This document shows positions 33,683-43,116 of a DNA stretch of 64,000 nt, one piece after another. The DNA is from Bradyrhizobium sp. cir1 (GTDB lineage Bacteria; Pseudomonadota; Alphaproteobacteria; Rhizobiales; Xanthobacteraceae). How positions within the stretch are numbered: the first letter of the stretch is position 1; each line of letters starts with the position of its first letter. Below the pieces are notes generated by a model. It searched no databases and had not been told where the DNA came from. It saw nothing but the letters and a program-made list of their open reading frames with translations. The stretch spans positions 248,001-312,000 of the forward strand of contig NZ_JACIHE010000004.1 in the NCBI RefSeq assembly GCF_014198245.1, read 5' to 3'. The position numbers and the translations under genes were made by a program.

Positions 33683-36004
33683 ATGGACGATACGATTGGC
33701 TTCCCCGACCCCGGCCTCGACCTCTCGGACGGCTTCAAGCCGCACACCTCCCACTGGGGCGTGTTCTCGGCGCGTAACGGCGCGGCCGGGCTCGAGGTCA
33801 GGGCCTATGCGGGCGATCCCGATCCGAACGGCATCATCGATAATTTCCCCGGCGCGCTCCGCCATCAGGCGCGCATTGCGCAGCCGGCGATCCGCCGCGG
33901 CTGGCTCGAGCGTGGTCCGGGCCCGGACGATCGCCGCGGCCGCGACGAATTCGTGTCGGTGAGCTGGGAGAAGGCGCTCGACCTTCTCGGCGACGAACTC
34001 TGCCGCATCCGCGACACGCGCGGACCCGGCGCGGTGTTCGGCGGTTCCTATGGCTGGTCGAGCGCGGGCCGCTTCCATCACGCCCAGAGCCAGGTGCATC
34101 GCTTCCTCAACATCGCGATGGGCGGCTATGTACGTTCGGTGAACACTTATTCCTCCGGTGCGTCCTCGGTGCTGCTGCCGCAGATCCTGGCGGGCTACGA
34201 GGACATCACCAAGCGCAACGTCACCTGGGAGCAGATTGCGACCGAGACCGACATCGTGCTGGCCTTCGGCGGCATGGCGCTGAAGAACTCCATGGTCGCC
34301 GGCGGCTCGATCAGCAAACATGTCGAGCGCGGGGCCATGGCGGCGGCGCGCAAGCGCGGCTGCGAGTTCATCCTGGTCAGCCCGCTGCGCGACGATCTGC
34401 CGGTCGAGGCCGGTGCCGAATGGATGAGTTGCGTGCCCGGCACCGACACCGCGCTGATGCTCGGCATCGTCCATACGCTGGTCAGCGAGAACCTCCACGA
34501 CCAGGCCTTCCTTGATCGCTACACCGAGGGGTGGCCGGTCTTCCTGCGCTATCTCACCGGCGAGAGCGACGGGCAGGTCAAGCACGCCGAATGGGCCGCC
34601 GCGATCTCGGGCGTTGATGCGAGCACGATCCGCAAGCTGGCGCGCCGCCTCGCCGGAAAGCGCGCGCTGATCACCGTCTCGCACTCGCTCCAGCGCGCCG
34701 AACATGGCGAGCAGCCGGTGTGGATGGGCATGGTGCTGGCGGCAGCCCTCGGCCAGATCGGCCTGCCCGGCGGCGGCTATGCCTATTCGCTCGGGGCGAT
34801 CGGTTATTACGGCCGCCGCGTTAACGACGTGCCGGGGCCGACGCTGGGGCAGGGCCGCAACGGTGTCGCCGATTTCATTCCGGTGGCGCGCATCGCCGAC
34901 ATGCTGCTCAATCCCGGTACCACCTATCGCTACAATGGCGAGACGCGCACCTACCCGGACATCCGCCTCGTCTATTGGGCCGGCGGCAATCCCTTCCACC
35001 ACCACCAGGACATCAACCGCCTGCGCAAGGCGTTTGCGCAACTCGACACCTTCGTCGTGCACGAGCTCGCCTGGACCGCGACGGCGCGGCACGCCGACAT
35101 CGTGCTGCCCTCGACGATGACGCTCGAACGCGAGGACATCGGCTATTCCACCAACGATCCTCTCATGGTCGCGATGCACCAGATCGCCGAGCCGTTCGGC
35201 CTTGCGCGCGACGACTATGAGATCTTCGCCGATCTCGCCGAGCGTCTCGGTGCGCGTGAACCCTTCACCGAGGGGCGCACGTCGCGCCAGTGGCTGGAAT
35301 ATCTCTATGAGCCGACCCGCGCCTCGCTTGCCAAGCGCGGCCTCGAAGCGCCAAGCTTCGCCGAGTTCTGGGAGCGCGGCAGTCTGGTCGTGCCTCAGCA
35401 GCCCGACGATGGCGGCCGGCTGCGCCGCTTCCGCGACGATCCGGTCAATCACGCGCTGCCGACGCCGAGCGGCCGCATCGAGATCTTCTCGGCCAAGATC
35501 GCCGCCCATGGCGATGCCGATTGCCCCGGCCATCCGGTCTGGCTGGAGAAGACCGACATGCCCAAGCGAGGGGCACCGTGCTTCCTCGTCGCCAACCAGC
35601 CGGTCACGCGCCTGCACAGCCAGCTCGATTTCGGCGGCCATTCGCTGGCCGCAAAGCACCGCGGCCGCGAGGTCGCGCGCATGAATCCGCGCGATGCCGA
35701 CGCGCGCGGCATCAGGGACGGCGACATCATCCGGCTGTTCAACGACCGCGGTGCGTGCCTTGCCGCCGTCCACGTCACCGACGGCATCGCACCCGGCGTC
35801 GTGCAGCTTCCGACCGGCGCCTGGTACGATCCGATGGACCCTGAGGACGACGCCCCGCTCTGCGTTCACGGCAATCCCAACGTACTCACCCGCGACATCG
35901 GCACCTCGTCCTTCGCGCAGGGCTGCACGGGGCAGCTGACGACGGTCGAGGTCGAGAAGTTCACCGGCAACCTGCCACCGATCCGGGCGTTCGATCCGGT
36001 GTAG
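33683..36004 (+). CDS. Molybdopterin-dependent oxidoreductase (BisC/TorA/DMSO reductase family)
   Basis: A 773-aa bis-MGD molybdoenzyme. The start HTSHWGVFSA is typical of biotin/trimethylamine N-oxide reductase-like proteins that lack the N-terminal 4Fe-4S motif; no CxxC cluster is present. Ser157 in NTYSSGASS is the expected Mo ligand. MGD-binding blocks include LAFGGMALKNSMVAGG, RLVYWAGGNPFHHHQD and the C-terminal HSQLDFGGHSLAAKHRGREV and TSSFAQGCTGQLTTVEVEKF. There is no Tat signal, so it should be cytoplasmic, as is BisC (repair of biotin or methionine sulfoxide). ATG 33683 follows AAGGA. A dispersed repeat follows the stop by 19 bp. Confidence 0.9.
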   Translation: MDDTIGFPDPGLDLSDGFKPHTSHWGVFSARNGAAGLEVRAYAGDPDPNGIIDNFPGALRHQARIAQPAIRRGWLERGPGPDDRRGRDEFVSVSWEKALDLLGDELCRIRDTRGPGAVFGGSYGWSSAGRFHHAQSQVHRFLNIAMGGYVRSVNTYSSGASSVLLPQILAGYEDITKRNVTWEQIATETDIVLAFGGMALKNSMVAGGSISKHVERGAMAAARKRGCEFILVSPLRDDLPVEAGAEWMSCVPGTDTALMLGIVHTLVSENLHDQAFLDRYTEGWPVFLRYLTGESDGQVKHAEWAAAISGVDASTIRKLARRLAGKRALITVSHSLQRAEHGEQPVWMGMVLAAALGQIGLPGGGYAYSLGAIGYYGRRVNDVPGPTLGQGRNGVADFIPVARIADMLLNPGTTYRYNGETRTYPDIRLVYWAGGNPFHHHQDINRLRKAFAQLDTFVVHELAWTATARHADIVLPSTMTLEREDIGYSTNDPLMVAMHQIAEPFGLARDDYEIFADLAERLGAREPFTEGRTSRQWLEYLYEPTRASLAKRGLEAPSFAEFWERGSLVVPQQPDDGGRLRRFRDDPVNHALPTPSGRIEIFSAKIAAHGDADCPGHPVWLEKTDMPKRGAPCFLVANQPVTRLHSQLDFGGHSLAAKHRGREVARMNPRDADARGIRDGDIIRLFNDRGACLAAVHVTDGIAPGVVQLPTGAWYDPMDPEDDAPLCVHGNPNVLTRDIGTSSFAQGCTGQLTTVEVEKFTGNLPPIRAFDPV

Positions 36005-36023
36005 GGATTGGTTCGTCCTCCTC

Positions 36024-36103
36024 CGTCATTGCGAGCGAAGCGAAGCAATCCAGAGTCCCTCCGCGGAAAGATTCTGGATTGCTTCGCTGCGCTCGCAATG
36101 ACG
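36024..36103. repeat. Dispersed inverted repeat R1, copy 1
   Basis: An 80-base imperfect palindrome. Left arm starts CGTCATTGCGAGCGAAGCG, right arm ends GCTGCGCTCGCAATGACG, with CAATCCAGA and TCTGGATTG inside. The transcript would fold into one long hairpin. A second copy lies at 52452-52538. It sits between the molybdopterin enzyme and dps. Confidence 0.9.
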
Positions 36104-36228
36104 GTGTGGAAATAGCATCGGTCCCACTTCCGCTCCGCGTGCGAATTCGAAATCGTCGCGCGCATGACGAAAGAACCACCCGTGCAGCGCTGCTAAGGGG
36201 TCGTCTCCTCACCGAAGGATCAACGAAC

Positions 36229-36729
36229 ATGACCAAAGCAGACCTTCAAAGCCCGACCGATCTCGGCGCCAACGCGAACCGCGACATTCCCGCCGCGCTG
36301 CGCGCTTTGCTCGCCGACGTCTTCGCGCTCTATCTGAAGACCAAGAACTTTCACTGGCACATGTCGGGCAGCCATTTTCGTGACTATCATCTGCTGCTGG
36401 ACGAGCAGGCTGACCAGATCTTTGCGATGACCGACGAGATCGCCGAACGCGCCCGCAAGATCGGTGGCACGACGCTGCGCTCGATCGGCCACATCGCGCG
36501 CGAGCAGCGCATCCTCGACAACGATGCGGACTATGTCGATCCCCTGGATATGCTGGCGGAGTTGCGCAGCGACAACCAGCAGCTCACGCGCGAGATGCGG
36601 CGCGTGCACGAGCTCTGCGACGAATATGGCGATGTCGCAACCGCAAGCCTGATCGAGAACTGGATCGATGAGGCCGAGCGACGGGTCTGGTTCCTGTACG
36701 AGTCGGGCCGCACCGGCGCGCAGGGGTGA
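36229..36729 (+). CDS. dps: Dps-family DNA-binding ferritin
   Basis: A 166-aa Dps protein that stores iron and protects DNA against peroxide. Ferroxidase residues are visible in TKNFHWHMSGSHFRDYHLLL followed by DEQADQIFAMTDEIAER (His, His, Asp, Glu). The lysine-bearing N-terminus is short (MTKADLQ), so DNA binding may be weak. ATG 36229 has AAGGAT. No clear EcfG site is seen upstream; repeat R1 lies in the promoter region. Confidence 0.92.
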   Translation: MTKADLQSPTDLGANANRDIPAALRALLADVFALYLKTKNFHWHMSGSHFRDYHLLLDEQADQIFAMTDEIAERARKIGGTTLRSIGHIAREQRILDNDADYVDPLDMLAELRSDNQQLTREMRRVHELCDEYGDVATASLIENWIDEAERRVWFLYESGRTGAQG

Positions 36730-36743
36730 TTCCCGACGCCAAG

Positions 36744-36785
36744 AAAAAAAAGGGGGCCGTCCTGTGTGGGAGCAGGGACGGCCCC
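36744..36785 (-). terminator. Rho-independent terminator on the minus strand
   Basis: On the minus strand a GC-rich hairpin (GGGGCCGTCC and its partner GGACGGCCCC, loop of about 11) is followed by eight Ts (plus-strand A-run 36744-36751). It ends the AraC-family gene 84 bases downstream of its stop. It is convergent with dps. Confidence 0.85.
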
Positions 36786-36868
36786 AACTGGCTCACAGAC
36801 CCGGGAGGAAGAGGGTGCGAGCCGGCGCAAGTGGCAGGGCGCTTGCGCCAAACGCAGGGAATGACGAG

Positions 36869-37855
36869 CTACGCGGCCGCGCTGGCGATCCAGTCCCTGT
36901 CTGCAGCAGGCCGATGCCGCGGCATCGCTTCGATCTCACAACGCTCGCTCTTGCTGGCGAGGCGCCAACGTGCCGGGGACTGGCCGCTGATGCGCTTGAA
37001 GACGGTCGAAAAATGCGCCTGCGTAGAGAAGCCGACGGCAAGCGCGATCTCGGCCAGCGGCCGCCCGGTCGTCGCCAGCAGCGTCTTGGCATGTTCGATC
37101 CGGTGATTGAGCAGATATTCGCGCGGACGATAGCCGGTCGCGGCACGGAATTGCGCCGCAAAGTGCATCCGGGAAAGCCCGGCGACGCTGGCGAGTTCGG
37201 ACAGGCTGATGCTGCGGTCGAAATGCTCGGCGATATGCTGCTCGACGCGTCGCAGCCGCCATTTCGGCAGCGCATTGACCCGCGCGCGTGGCGGCTCCAG
37301 CCGCGTCAGATGCATCGCAAGGGTCTGGCCGATACAGCGCACGAATTGACGGTCCGCGGCATCGCCATGCTCGATCAGCGCCTTGGCGAGTTCGGCGGCG
37401 AGCGGATCGCGCAGCAGGACAAGATCGCCAAGTTCATCGGTCGCGGGCGATTGCGCCGGGAATTGGTCGGCAGGGATGTGGAAGTGCAGGAAGGCGCAGG
37501 GCGCCCGGAATTGTGCATTGAGAGGCTTAGACGGCGCGCTGACATAGAGCGTGCCTGCGGGCATGGTGCCGTCGAAAATGATCTGGCGCTCGCGGGTCAA
37601 CTTCGCGCGCGTTGTTTTCAGGGCGATGCCGACGAAATAGCGATCCTCCGGAGTCGTCGCGGCATGCGACGAGCTGTTTCTCAAATCCTCCCACCGCGAA
37701 ATCGAGATATCCTCGATCGCCGCATTCGGGCCGCGCTCGAGCCTGCGCCAGCCAGTCTCTCTGGGAATCGGCTGCGCCGCCTGACGCACCTGGTGATCCC
37801 GCGGGCCGGCCTGAACATCAATCCAGGCATGTGCCACCTGCAAGTCGGTAAACAT
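36869..37855 (-). CDS. AraC-family transcriptional regulator
   Basis: A 328-aa regulator with a C-terminal double HTH (VEQHIAEHFDRSISLSELAS; FRAATGYRPREYLLNHRIEH; IALAVGFSTQAHFSTVFKRI). The N-terminal sensing half (about 210 aa) is not a classic AraC cupin and has no recognisable ligand motif. ATG 37855 is preceded by GGAGAGGA, better than an earlier in-frame start at 37945. It resembles in layout the AraC protein at 52868. Targets are unknown; the hydrolase and the unrecognised gene upstream are candidates. Confidence 0.88.
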   Translation of the reverse strand: MFTDLQVAHAWIDVQAGPRDHQVRQAAQPIPRETGWRRLERGPNAAIEDISISRWEDLRNSSSHAATTPEDRYFVGIALKTTRAKLTRERQIIFDGTMPAGTLYVSAPSKPLNAQFRAPCAFLHFHIPADQFPAQSPATDELGDLVLLRDPLAAELAKALIEHGDAADRQFVRCIGQTLAMHLTRLEPPRARVNALPKWRLRRVEQHIAEHFDRSISLSELASVAGLSRMHFAAQFRAATGYRPREYLLNHRIEHAKTLLATTGRPLAEIALAVGFSTQAHFSTVFKRISGQSPARWRLASKSERCEIEAMPRHRPAADRDWIASAAA

Positions 37856-38178
37856 CGCTCGTCCTCTCCGCATCGCGGTCGCTGGCGGCGACCGGCAAAC
37901 TTTCAAGCCCAAGGCCTTCACTCGACCTTCGAGAAGGCTATCCATGCTCGGAGGATAGGCGTGGGCCCGACAAGAAGCCCGTTAATGGTGATTAGGATGT
38001 GTTAGATTTTGTGCGAGCGCACATGGTGTGGCAGCTCGTCGCAGTCGGTCTGACTTCGTCAAGCTTTTCAGTTTCTTGCGCCGTTCGGTGTGGCGCGAGG
38101 ACGGCGCGGAAGATGACGTGGCACCGATGCATGGGGTTCCGGTGCGTCCCCATCGGCAAGACGCCACGCCGTCGCTTT
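37856..38178. other. Intergenic region, no gene seen
   Basis: A 323-bp gap between the AraC gene and the stop of the hydrolase, both on the minus strand. It holds an AT-rich stretch near 37980-38010 and the inverted motif TGTGCGAGCGCACA at 38010-38023 (6-bp arms). These are candidates for the AraC promoter and an operator. I see no coding frame. Confidence 0.4.
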
Positions 38179-39138
38179 TCAGCCCTTATGCCCGTCGAGC
38201 CGCGCAAGGAAGTCGCGCACGCGCGCGGCGATCTCGTCGGTCGCCTCATCGAGCGCGAAATGACCGGCTTCGAGCATGTGGACTTCGGCATCCGGCACAT
38301 CGTCGCGATAGGCGGTGGCGCCGGCGACGGTGAAGGAGGGGTCGTATTTGCCCCAGACCACCAGCGTCGGCGGTTTCGTCTTGCGCAGCCAGTCCTGCCA
38401 CTTCGGATAGGACGCGACATTGGTTCGATAATCCAGGAACAATGTGGTCTGGATCTCCGCCTGGCCCGGACGCGTCAGAAACGCGTATTCGTCGATCCAG
38501 GTGTCAGGGTCGTAGCGCTCCGGATGCGGGCTGGAGCCGAGATGCCGCTGGCGCGTCGCCTCCAGGGACGTGAAGTTGGCCTTGAGCGCCTCGAGCTCAT
38601 GCGCGGGATCGGCCCAGTATTTGCGGCGCGCTTCCCATAGCGGGCTCAGACCTTGCTCATGCGAGACCGCGTTCTGGATGATGATGCCGCGGACACGTTC
38701 GGGATGTGCCAGCGCCATGCGGAAGCCGACCGGACCGCCATAGTCCTGCATGAACAGGACGTACTTGGCGAGACCGAGCTTGGTCGTGAGCTCTGCGATT
38801 ACGCCGGCGATGTTGTCGAACGTGTAGCTGAAGTCGGATGGCGGCGGCGCGCTGCTGTTGCCGAAACCGGGATAGTCCGGCGCGATGAGATGATATTTGT
38901 CGGCGAGCAGCGGCAGCAGCGGCTCCCACATCCGCGAGGAGGAGGGAAAGCCGTGCAGCAGCAGCACGGTCGGCGCGTCGGCCCGGCCGGCTTCGCGATA
39001 GCAGATCTTGAGGCCCTGGATCTCGATGCTGTGATAGCTGATCGAGCGTCGGCTCGATCGCAGATCGTCTGCCGAGGCCTGCGCGCTCGTTGGCGCGCCG
39101 CTGCTGTTACTCGAACACGGCATCAAAAATCTCGACAT
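38179..39138 (-). CDS. Alpha/beta hydrolase, haloalkane dehalogenase/epoxide hydrolase type
   Basis: A 319-aa alpha/beta hydrolase. Oxyanion motif LLHGFPSSSRMW, nucleophile Asp132 in MQDYGGPVGF (aspartate rather than serine, as in haloalkane dehalogenases and epoxide hydrolases), acid and base near WGKYDPSF and AGHFALDEATDEIA. The first ~35 residues are extra and Ser-rich. ATG 39138 overlaps the upstream gene by 32 bases; ATG 39123 is another choice. Translational coupling to the upstream unknown protein is likely. Confidence 0.85.
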   Translation of the reverse strand: MSRFLMPCSSNSSGAPTSAQASADDLRSSRRSISYHSIEIQGLKICYREAGRADAPTVLLLHGFPSSSRMWEPLLPLLADKYHLIAPDYPGFGNSSAPPPSDFSYTFDNIAGVIAELTTKLGLAKYVLFMQDYGGPVGFRMALAHPERVRGIIIQNAVSHEQGLSPLWEARRKYWADPAHELEALKANFTSLEATRQRHLGSSPHPERYDPDTWIDEYAFLTRPGQAEIQTTLFLDYRTNVASYPKWQDWLRKTKPPTLVVWGKYDPSFTVAGATAYRDDVPDAEVHMLEAGHFALDEATDEIAARVRDFLARLDGHKG

Positions 39139-39814
39139 CCATCAGCACGGGCTTGGCGAGCACGGTTCCGTCAGGCTGCAGCGTCTGCGCACGTCGCAGC
39201 GTCGGCACCACGATGCCGCCGAAACTGTCATGGGCCCAGGAGTAGTGAGCGACTTTATTCCCAAACAGATCGTGATCCGTTCGCCGCTGCAGCGCGTTCT
39301 CGTCGAAATAGAAGATCTGCTCGGACGCGAGCGTGATCAGGCTCGGGGGGAATTGCGCGCGCAGCCGCCGCCAGATTTCGGCGTTCTCTTGCCACGGCGG
39401 CAGCTCCTCCAGCACGACATCGGGATGGGCGAGCAGGAATGGATTGGTCAGACAATTCCAGATCGCGACGCCGCAGAAGAAGACGAGGTGCAGCTCGTCC
39501 GCGAGCGCAGCAGAGCCGGCCTCGGGGAACGCCAGGCTCGGATTGGGCCAGGTCCGCAGCACCTCGCCATCGGGGCTTTCGATCGTGATCGCATCCGGTT
39601 GAAAGGAGCCCGAGTACTCCCCGCCAGTGATGCCGGTGAAACGGACGGACTGCGTCCGGGTCGAGCCTTCCGCGGTCACATCCTTGAATTCTCTGGCGTG
39701 ACCGGCGCTTGCGAACAGCGTTCCGCCGACGGACAAATGGAGCGTGAACCGGTTCAAACTGTTCCAGCGGGCCAGACCGCCGCTGGCATCGATTACGTCG
39801 TCGAGAAGCGCCAT
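39107..39814 (-). CDS. Conserved hypothetical protein next to the hydrolase
   Basis: A 235-aa protein starting MALLDDVIDASGGLARWNSL. It contains alternating beta-like segments (RFTLHLSVGGTLFASAGHAR, SVRFTGITGGEYSGSF), then FYFDENALQRRTDHDLFG and ending VLMDVEIFDAVFE. The pattern recalls LolA/lipoprotein-like beta sandwiches, but there is no signal peptide. I do not recognise a functional family. ATG 39814 follows GGCGGG. It overlaps the hydrolase start, so they form an operon. Confidence 0.7.
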   Translation of the reverse strand: MALLDDVIDASGGLARWNSLNRFTLHLSVGGTLFASAGHAREFKDVTAEGSTRTQSVRFTGITGGEYSGSFQPDAITIESPDGEVLRTWPNPSLAFPEAGSAALADELHLVFFCGVAIWNCLTNPFLLAHPDVVLEELPPWQENAEIWRRLRAQFPPSLITLASEQIFYFDENALQRRTDHDLFGNKVAHYSWAHDSFGGIVVPTLRRAQTLQPDGTVLAKPVLMDVEIFDAVFE

Positions 39815-39930
39815 GTCCCGCCATATCCCGTGATGTGCCACCACCATGGCGGCGCGCATGCGGCTTGGCGTGTTAGAAGTTGTTAGGAGTTGCGAGCGCG
39901 GATTTGGGCGGTATCCCGTTGAAGACGCTG

Positions 39931-42786
39931 TTAATTCAGCGCGTCCAGCAGTCCCGTTGCGGCGACCAGATCGCACGTCTGGCGACCCTCCTGGTAGCGC
40001 GCGACGAGCGGGGCGAGCAGGTCGCGTGCGTCGCGGGCCTTTCCGGCCTGGTGCCAGATGCGGCCGAGGCTGATCGCTCCGCGAAGCTCCCAGCCGAGAG
40101 CGGATTGCCGGCGCGACAGGTCGAGTGATTTCTGCAACCAGCTCTCGGCTTCCGCGGCGTTGCCCGAGCGGGCCAGGATGTCGCCCTTGACCCTGAGCAT
40201 CTCCGGCATGTCGAAGGATTCGCCGTGATCGGGAATCTGGGCGATGGCCTCATTGATGGTGCGTAAGGCCTCGCCGGTCTGGTTCTGCGCTGCGAGACCC
40301 TCCGCGAGCGCCGTCGCAAACACCGTCGTCATGATCCGGTGCCGCGTCGCATAGAGCGTGGCCTGGCTGCGGCGCAGATGCTCGATGCCGCCGGCAAGGT
40401 CGCCGCGGCGCAGCAGCAGTTCGCCCTTCTGGCCGATCCCGACGGCGTGATAGGGACCGAGGAAGTGCCGCGCCGAATGATCGATCAGCCGCTCGATCAG
40501 AATTTCGGCATTGGCCCAGTCGCCGACCCAGAGGAACACATAGATGGTCCAGATCAGGGAAATGCCGAGCGTGAGCGGCTGTTCGAGCAGCTCGGCTTCG
40601 CGCACCGTGTATCTGGCTGCCTCGATGGCGCGATCGGGCCGGCCGGTGAGCCAGAGCCCGCGCGCCAGCGCCACCAGCGCGACGATGCGGTCGTCATAGC
40701 CGAGATGCCCGATATTTTGCCGTTGCGAGCCGGGATTGTGCACCATCGCGCTCTCGCAGAACTGCACGGCCTTGTCCTGGTTGCCGATCAGATGATGCGC
40801 GACGCCGAGCATCCATTCCACGTTCAGCGCGGCGGCGGGATCGTTCAGCTTGCGCGCAACACTCTCGCCATCGACGCCGGTGCCGAGCGCGCCGTGAAAA
40901 TCTCCGACCCTGGTCAGGTAGATGTGCAGGCCGCGCAGCAGCCAGAGCTGCCAGTGCAAATCCTCGAGCTCGCGGGCAAGCTGGAGGCTGCGCGTGAACG
41001 CGGAGTGGACCGCCTCCGTATTGCCTTGCGTGAACATCACGGAGACGCCGAGCGCGGCCTGCAGCGTCATCTCCTGGCGAGCGTCCAATGCGCCGGTATC
41101 GGAAGCGGCCAGCGCCTGCTGCGTCCAGCGAAAACACTCCGTCAGCAAGGTCAGCTCGAGGAAGAACTGGGCGGCCGAGGCTGCGAGATCGATGCCAACC
41201 GCCCGGTCGCCACTGTCCGAAAAGCTCCAGGTCAGCGCGGCCCGGACATTGGGTAAATGGTCAGCATAGGGCAGGAAACCACCCGCCGTCTGCAGCCCAG
41301 AGGATTTGAGCGCGATGTCGCGCAGGAGATCGCGGAAATATTCGGCGTGTGCACGCGCGACGCGCTGCGCTTCCCCGTTCGCGACGAGCTTGTCGCCGAC
41401 GAAGGTGCGGGTGGTATCGAGCAGACGATAGCGCAGCCGCCGCTCCGCTGGCGAGGTTGCGATCAGTGATTTGGAGAGCAGGTTCGAGATCGCCTCGACC
41501 GCCTCGGATTCGCCGATGCTCTGGCACGCGGCGACGGCCAGCGCGGCTTCCAGCGTGAACGGTCCGACGAACACCGACAATCCGCGCAGCGTCGCGCTTT
41601 CGGCTTCCGGCAGCAAATCATAGCTCCAGGCGAGCGCGGCGCTTAAGGTCTGATGCCGCGGAATCGCGGTGCGCCGTCCCCGCCACAGCAGCGAGAAGCG
41701 GCTGTCGAGCAGCGAGGCGGTCCCGGCGATGCCATAGGCGTTGACGCGTCCGGCCGCGAGCTCGATCGCGAGCGCGATGCCGTCCAGCCGCCGGCAGATT
41801 TCGGCGACGAGCGGCGCGTCCTCCTCGCTGAGCTCGAAATCGCCGAGGCTCTCGGCAATGCGTTCCACGAAGAGCTGGCTTGCAGGATAGGCGAGGATGT
41901 CGGCAATGCCGAGTCCATCGCGCTCCGGCGGGCTCTCCAGCGGAAACAGTCGATGCACGCGCTCGCCTTCGATGCGAAATGATTCGCGGCTGGTGGCGAG
42001 AACGTGCAGCTCGCTTGCCTCCTGGACGAGGCGCTCGGCCACGGGGGCAAGCTCGTCGAGGATGTGCTCGCAGCTGTCGAACACCAGCAGCGTGCGCCGG
42101 CTGCGCAGGAAAGTCAGCAGGCCCGGCATCGGGTCGTCGGAATTGACGGTCAGGCCCAGTGCGGCCGCGATCGTTCCGGGGACGAGGCGGGCATCCGTGA
42201 GCGCGCCGAAATCGACGAAGCACACCTGGCCGTCGAACGCCTCCAGCTCGCGATGCGCGACGGCGAGTGCGACCGAGGTCTTGCCGATCCCGCCAGGGCC
42301 GACGATGGTGATGAAACGATGCCGGACGAGCTCGGCGGAAATCTTCTCGATGGCGTCGTCCCGCCCGATCATCCGGGCAAGCGGTGACGGCAGCGCGTGG
42401 GGCGAAGCGACAGGGCTGGTCCGGCCGTCCGAAGCAGCAGGGCGAAGCAGCGGGGCAGTTAAGCAATAGCCGCGTCCGGGAACGTTGACGACGTAGCGCG
42501 AGCCTTCGCCGGCCTCGCCCAGGACCTTGTCATTCAGGACCTTGCGCAGCGTCGTGATGTGGAAGCGCAGGCTGCCTTCGTCGACGTTCACGTCGGACCA
42601 CACCTGCTTGATCAACTCCCGCTTGTCCACGACCTCGCCGGCGCGTTCGGCAAGAAAAATCAGGATGTCGAGGGCGCGGCCGCCGAGATGAAGCGGGACG
42701 CCGTCCTTCTCCAGCAGGCGCGACTTTGCAAGCAGCCGGAATGGTCCGAAGGAGATTGCCGAATCCTGGTCGTTAGTGTCCGGCAC
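39931..42786 (-). CDS. STAND regulator: winged helix, NB-ARC-like ATPase, TPR tail (paralogue A)
   Basis: A 951-aa signal-transduction ATPase. Residues about 10-110 form an OmpR/PhoB-type winged helix (GGRALDILIFLAERAGEVVD, then GSLRFHITTLRKVL and VNVPGRGYCL). A P-loop NTPase follows with Walker A GPGGIGKTSVALAV and Walker B RTLLVFDSCEHILDEL. It continues with CRRLDGIALAIELAAGRV and the WSYDLLPEAESATLRGLSVF helper domain. The last ~450 residues are TPR-like helical repeats. Such proteins bind DNA and are switched by ligand and ATP. GTG 42786 is chosen because the paralogue at 48862 begins with the same VPD codons. An upstream in-frame ATG at 42816 exists. Confidence 0.85.
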   Translation of the reverse strand: MPDTNDQDSAISFGPFRLLAKSRLLEKDGVPLHLGGRALDILIFLAERAGEVVDKRELIKQVWSDVNVDEGSLRFHITTLRKVLNDKVLGEAGEGSRYVVNVPGRGYCLTAPLLRPAASDGRTSPVASPHALPSPLARMIGRDDAIEKISAELVRHRFITIVGPGGIGKTSVALAVAHRELEAFDGQVCFVDFGALTDARLVPGTIAAALGLTVNSDDPMPGLLTFLRSRRTLLVFDSCEHILDELAPVAERLVQEASELHVLATSRESFRIEGERVHRLFPLESPPERDGLGIADILAYPASQLFVERIAESLGDFELSEEDAPLVAEICRRLDGIALAIELAAGRVNAYGIAGTASLLDSRFSLLWRGRRTAIPRHQTLSAALAWSYDLLPEAESATLRGLSVFVGPFTLEAALAVAACQSIGESEAVEAISNLLSKSLIATSPAERRLRYRLLDTTRTFVGDKLVANGEAQRVARAHAEYFRDLLRDIALKSSGLQTAGGFLPYADHLPNVRAALTWSFSDSGDRAVGIDLAASAAQFFLELTLLTECFRWTQQALAASDTGALDARQEMTLQAALGVSVMFTQGNTEAVHSAFTRSLQLARELEDLHWQLWLLRGLHIYLTRVGDFHGALGTGVDGESVARKLNDPAAALNVEWMLGVAHHLIGNQDKAVQFCESAMVHNPGSQRQNIGHLGYDDRIVALVALARGLWLTGRPDRAIEAARYTVREAELLEQPLTLGISLIWTIYVFLWVGDWANAEILIERLIDHSARHFLGPYHAVGIGQKGELLLRRGDLAGGIEHLRRSQATLYATRHRIMTTVFATALAEGLAAQNQTGEALRTINEAIAQIPDHGESFDMPEMLRVKGDILARSGNAAEAESWLQKSLDLSRRQSALGWELRGAISLGRIWHQAGKARDARDLLAPLVARYQEGRQTCDLVAATGLLDALN

Positions 42787-42827
42787 GAGCCAATGGTTCC
42801 AGTGAAAAGGCTGCAATCTGCAATTTT

Positions 42828-42866
42828 GGTCTAGCAGAACGACATTGTGAGTAAACTGGTCGAAAG
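42828..42866 (-). promoter_or_regulatory. Conserved 39-bp element upstream of STAND gene A
   Basis: This block matches 48906-48944, upstream of the second STAND gene, at the same spacing and without gaps. The constant parts on the plus strand are GGTCTA-CAGAACGA and AGTAAACTGG-CGAAAG, with a variable 7-base centre. About 35-80 bases farther upstream both loci also share AGCGGCTTA. It is likely a promoter/operator for both genes. Confidence 0.6.
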
Positions 42867-43116
42867 TGGCGAAATGGCGTGGCGATCGCCGCAGCCTCCG
42901 GGGAATAACCGTGGCAAATTTTGCTTAAACGCGAGCGGCTTATGACGCGGCCCGCGACAATTCGTCAGTGTGCTTGACCGTCGTGGCGACAGTCTCCGCT
43001 ACCGGATTGTGACGCCGCCGATCATAACAGAATCTTGCAACGTCTAACGAGCAAAACGAGCGCGACGCATCCAGTATAGCCTCCGAGTTTGGTCCTATTG
43101 CAACGTGGAGGCTGTC

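Noticed and set aside
33539..35869. A 776-codon open frame antisense to the molybdopterin oxidoreductase
   Set aside because: Same GC-driven shadow effect; the product is a low-complexity Arg/Asp/Glu/His-rich string without domains, while the plus strand encodes a complete bis-MGD enzyme.
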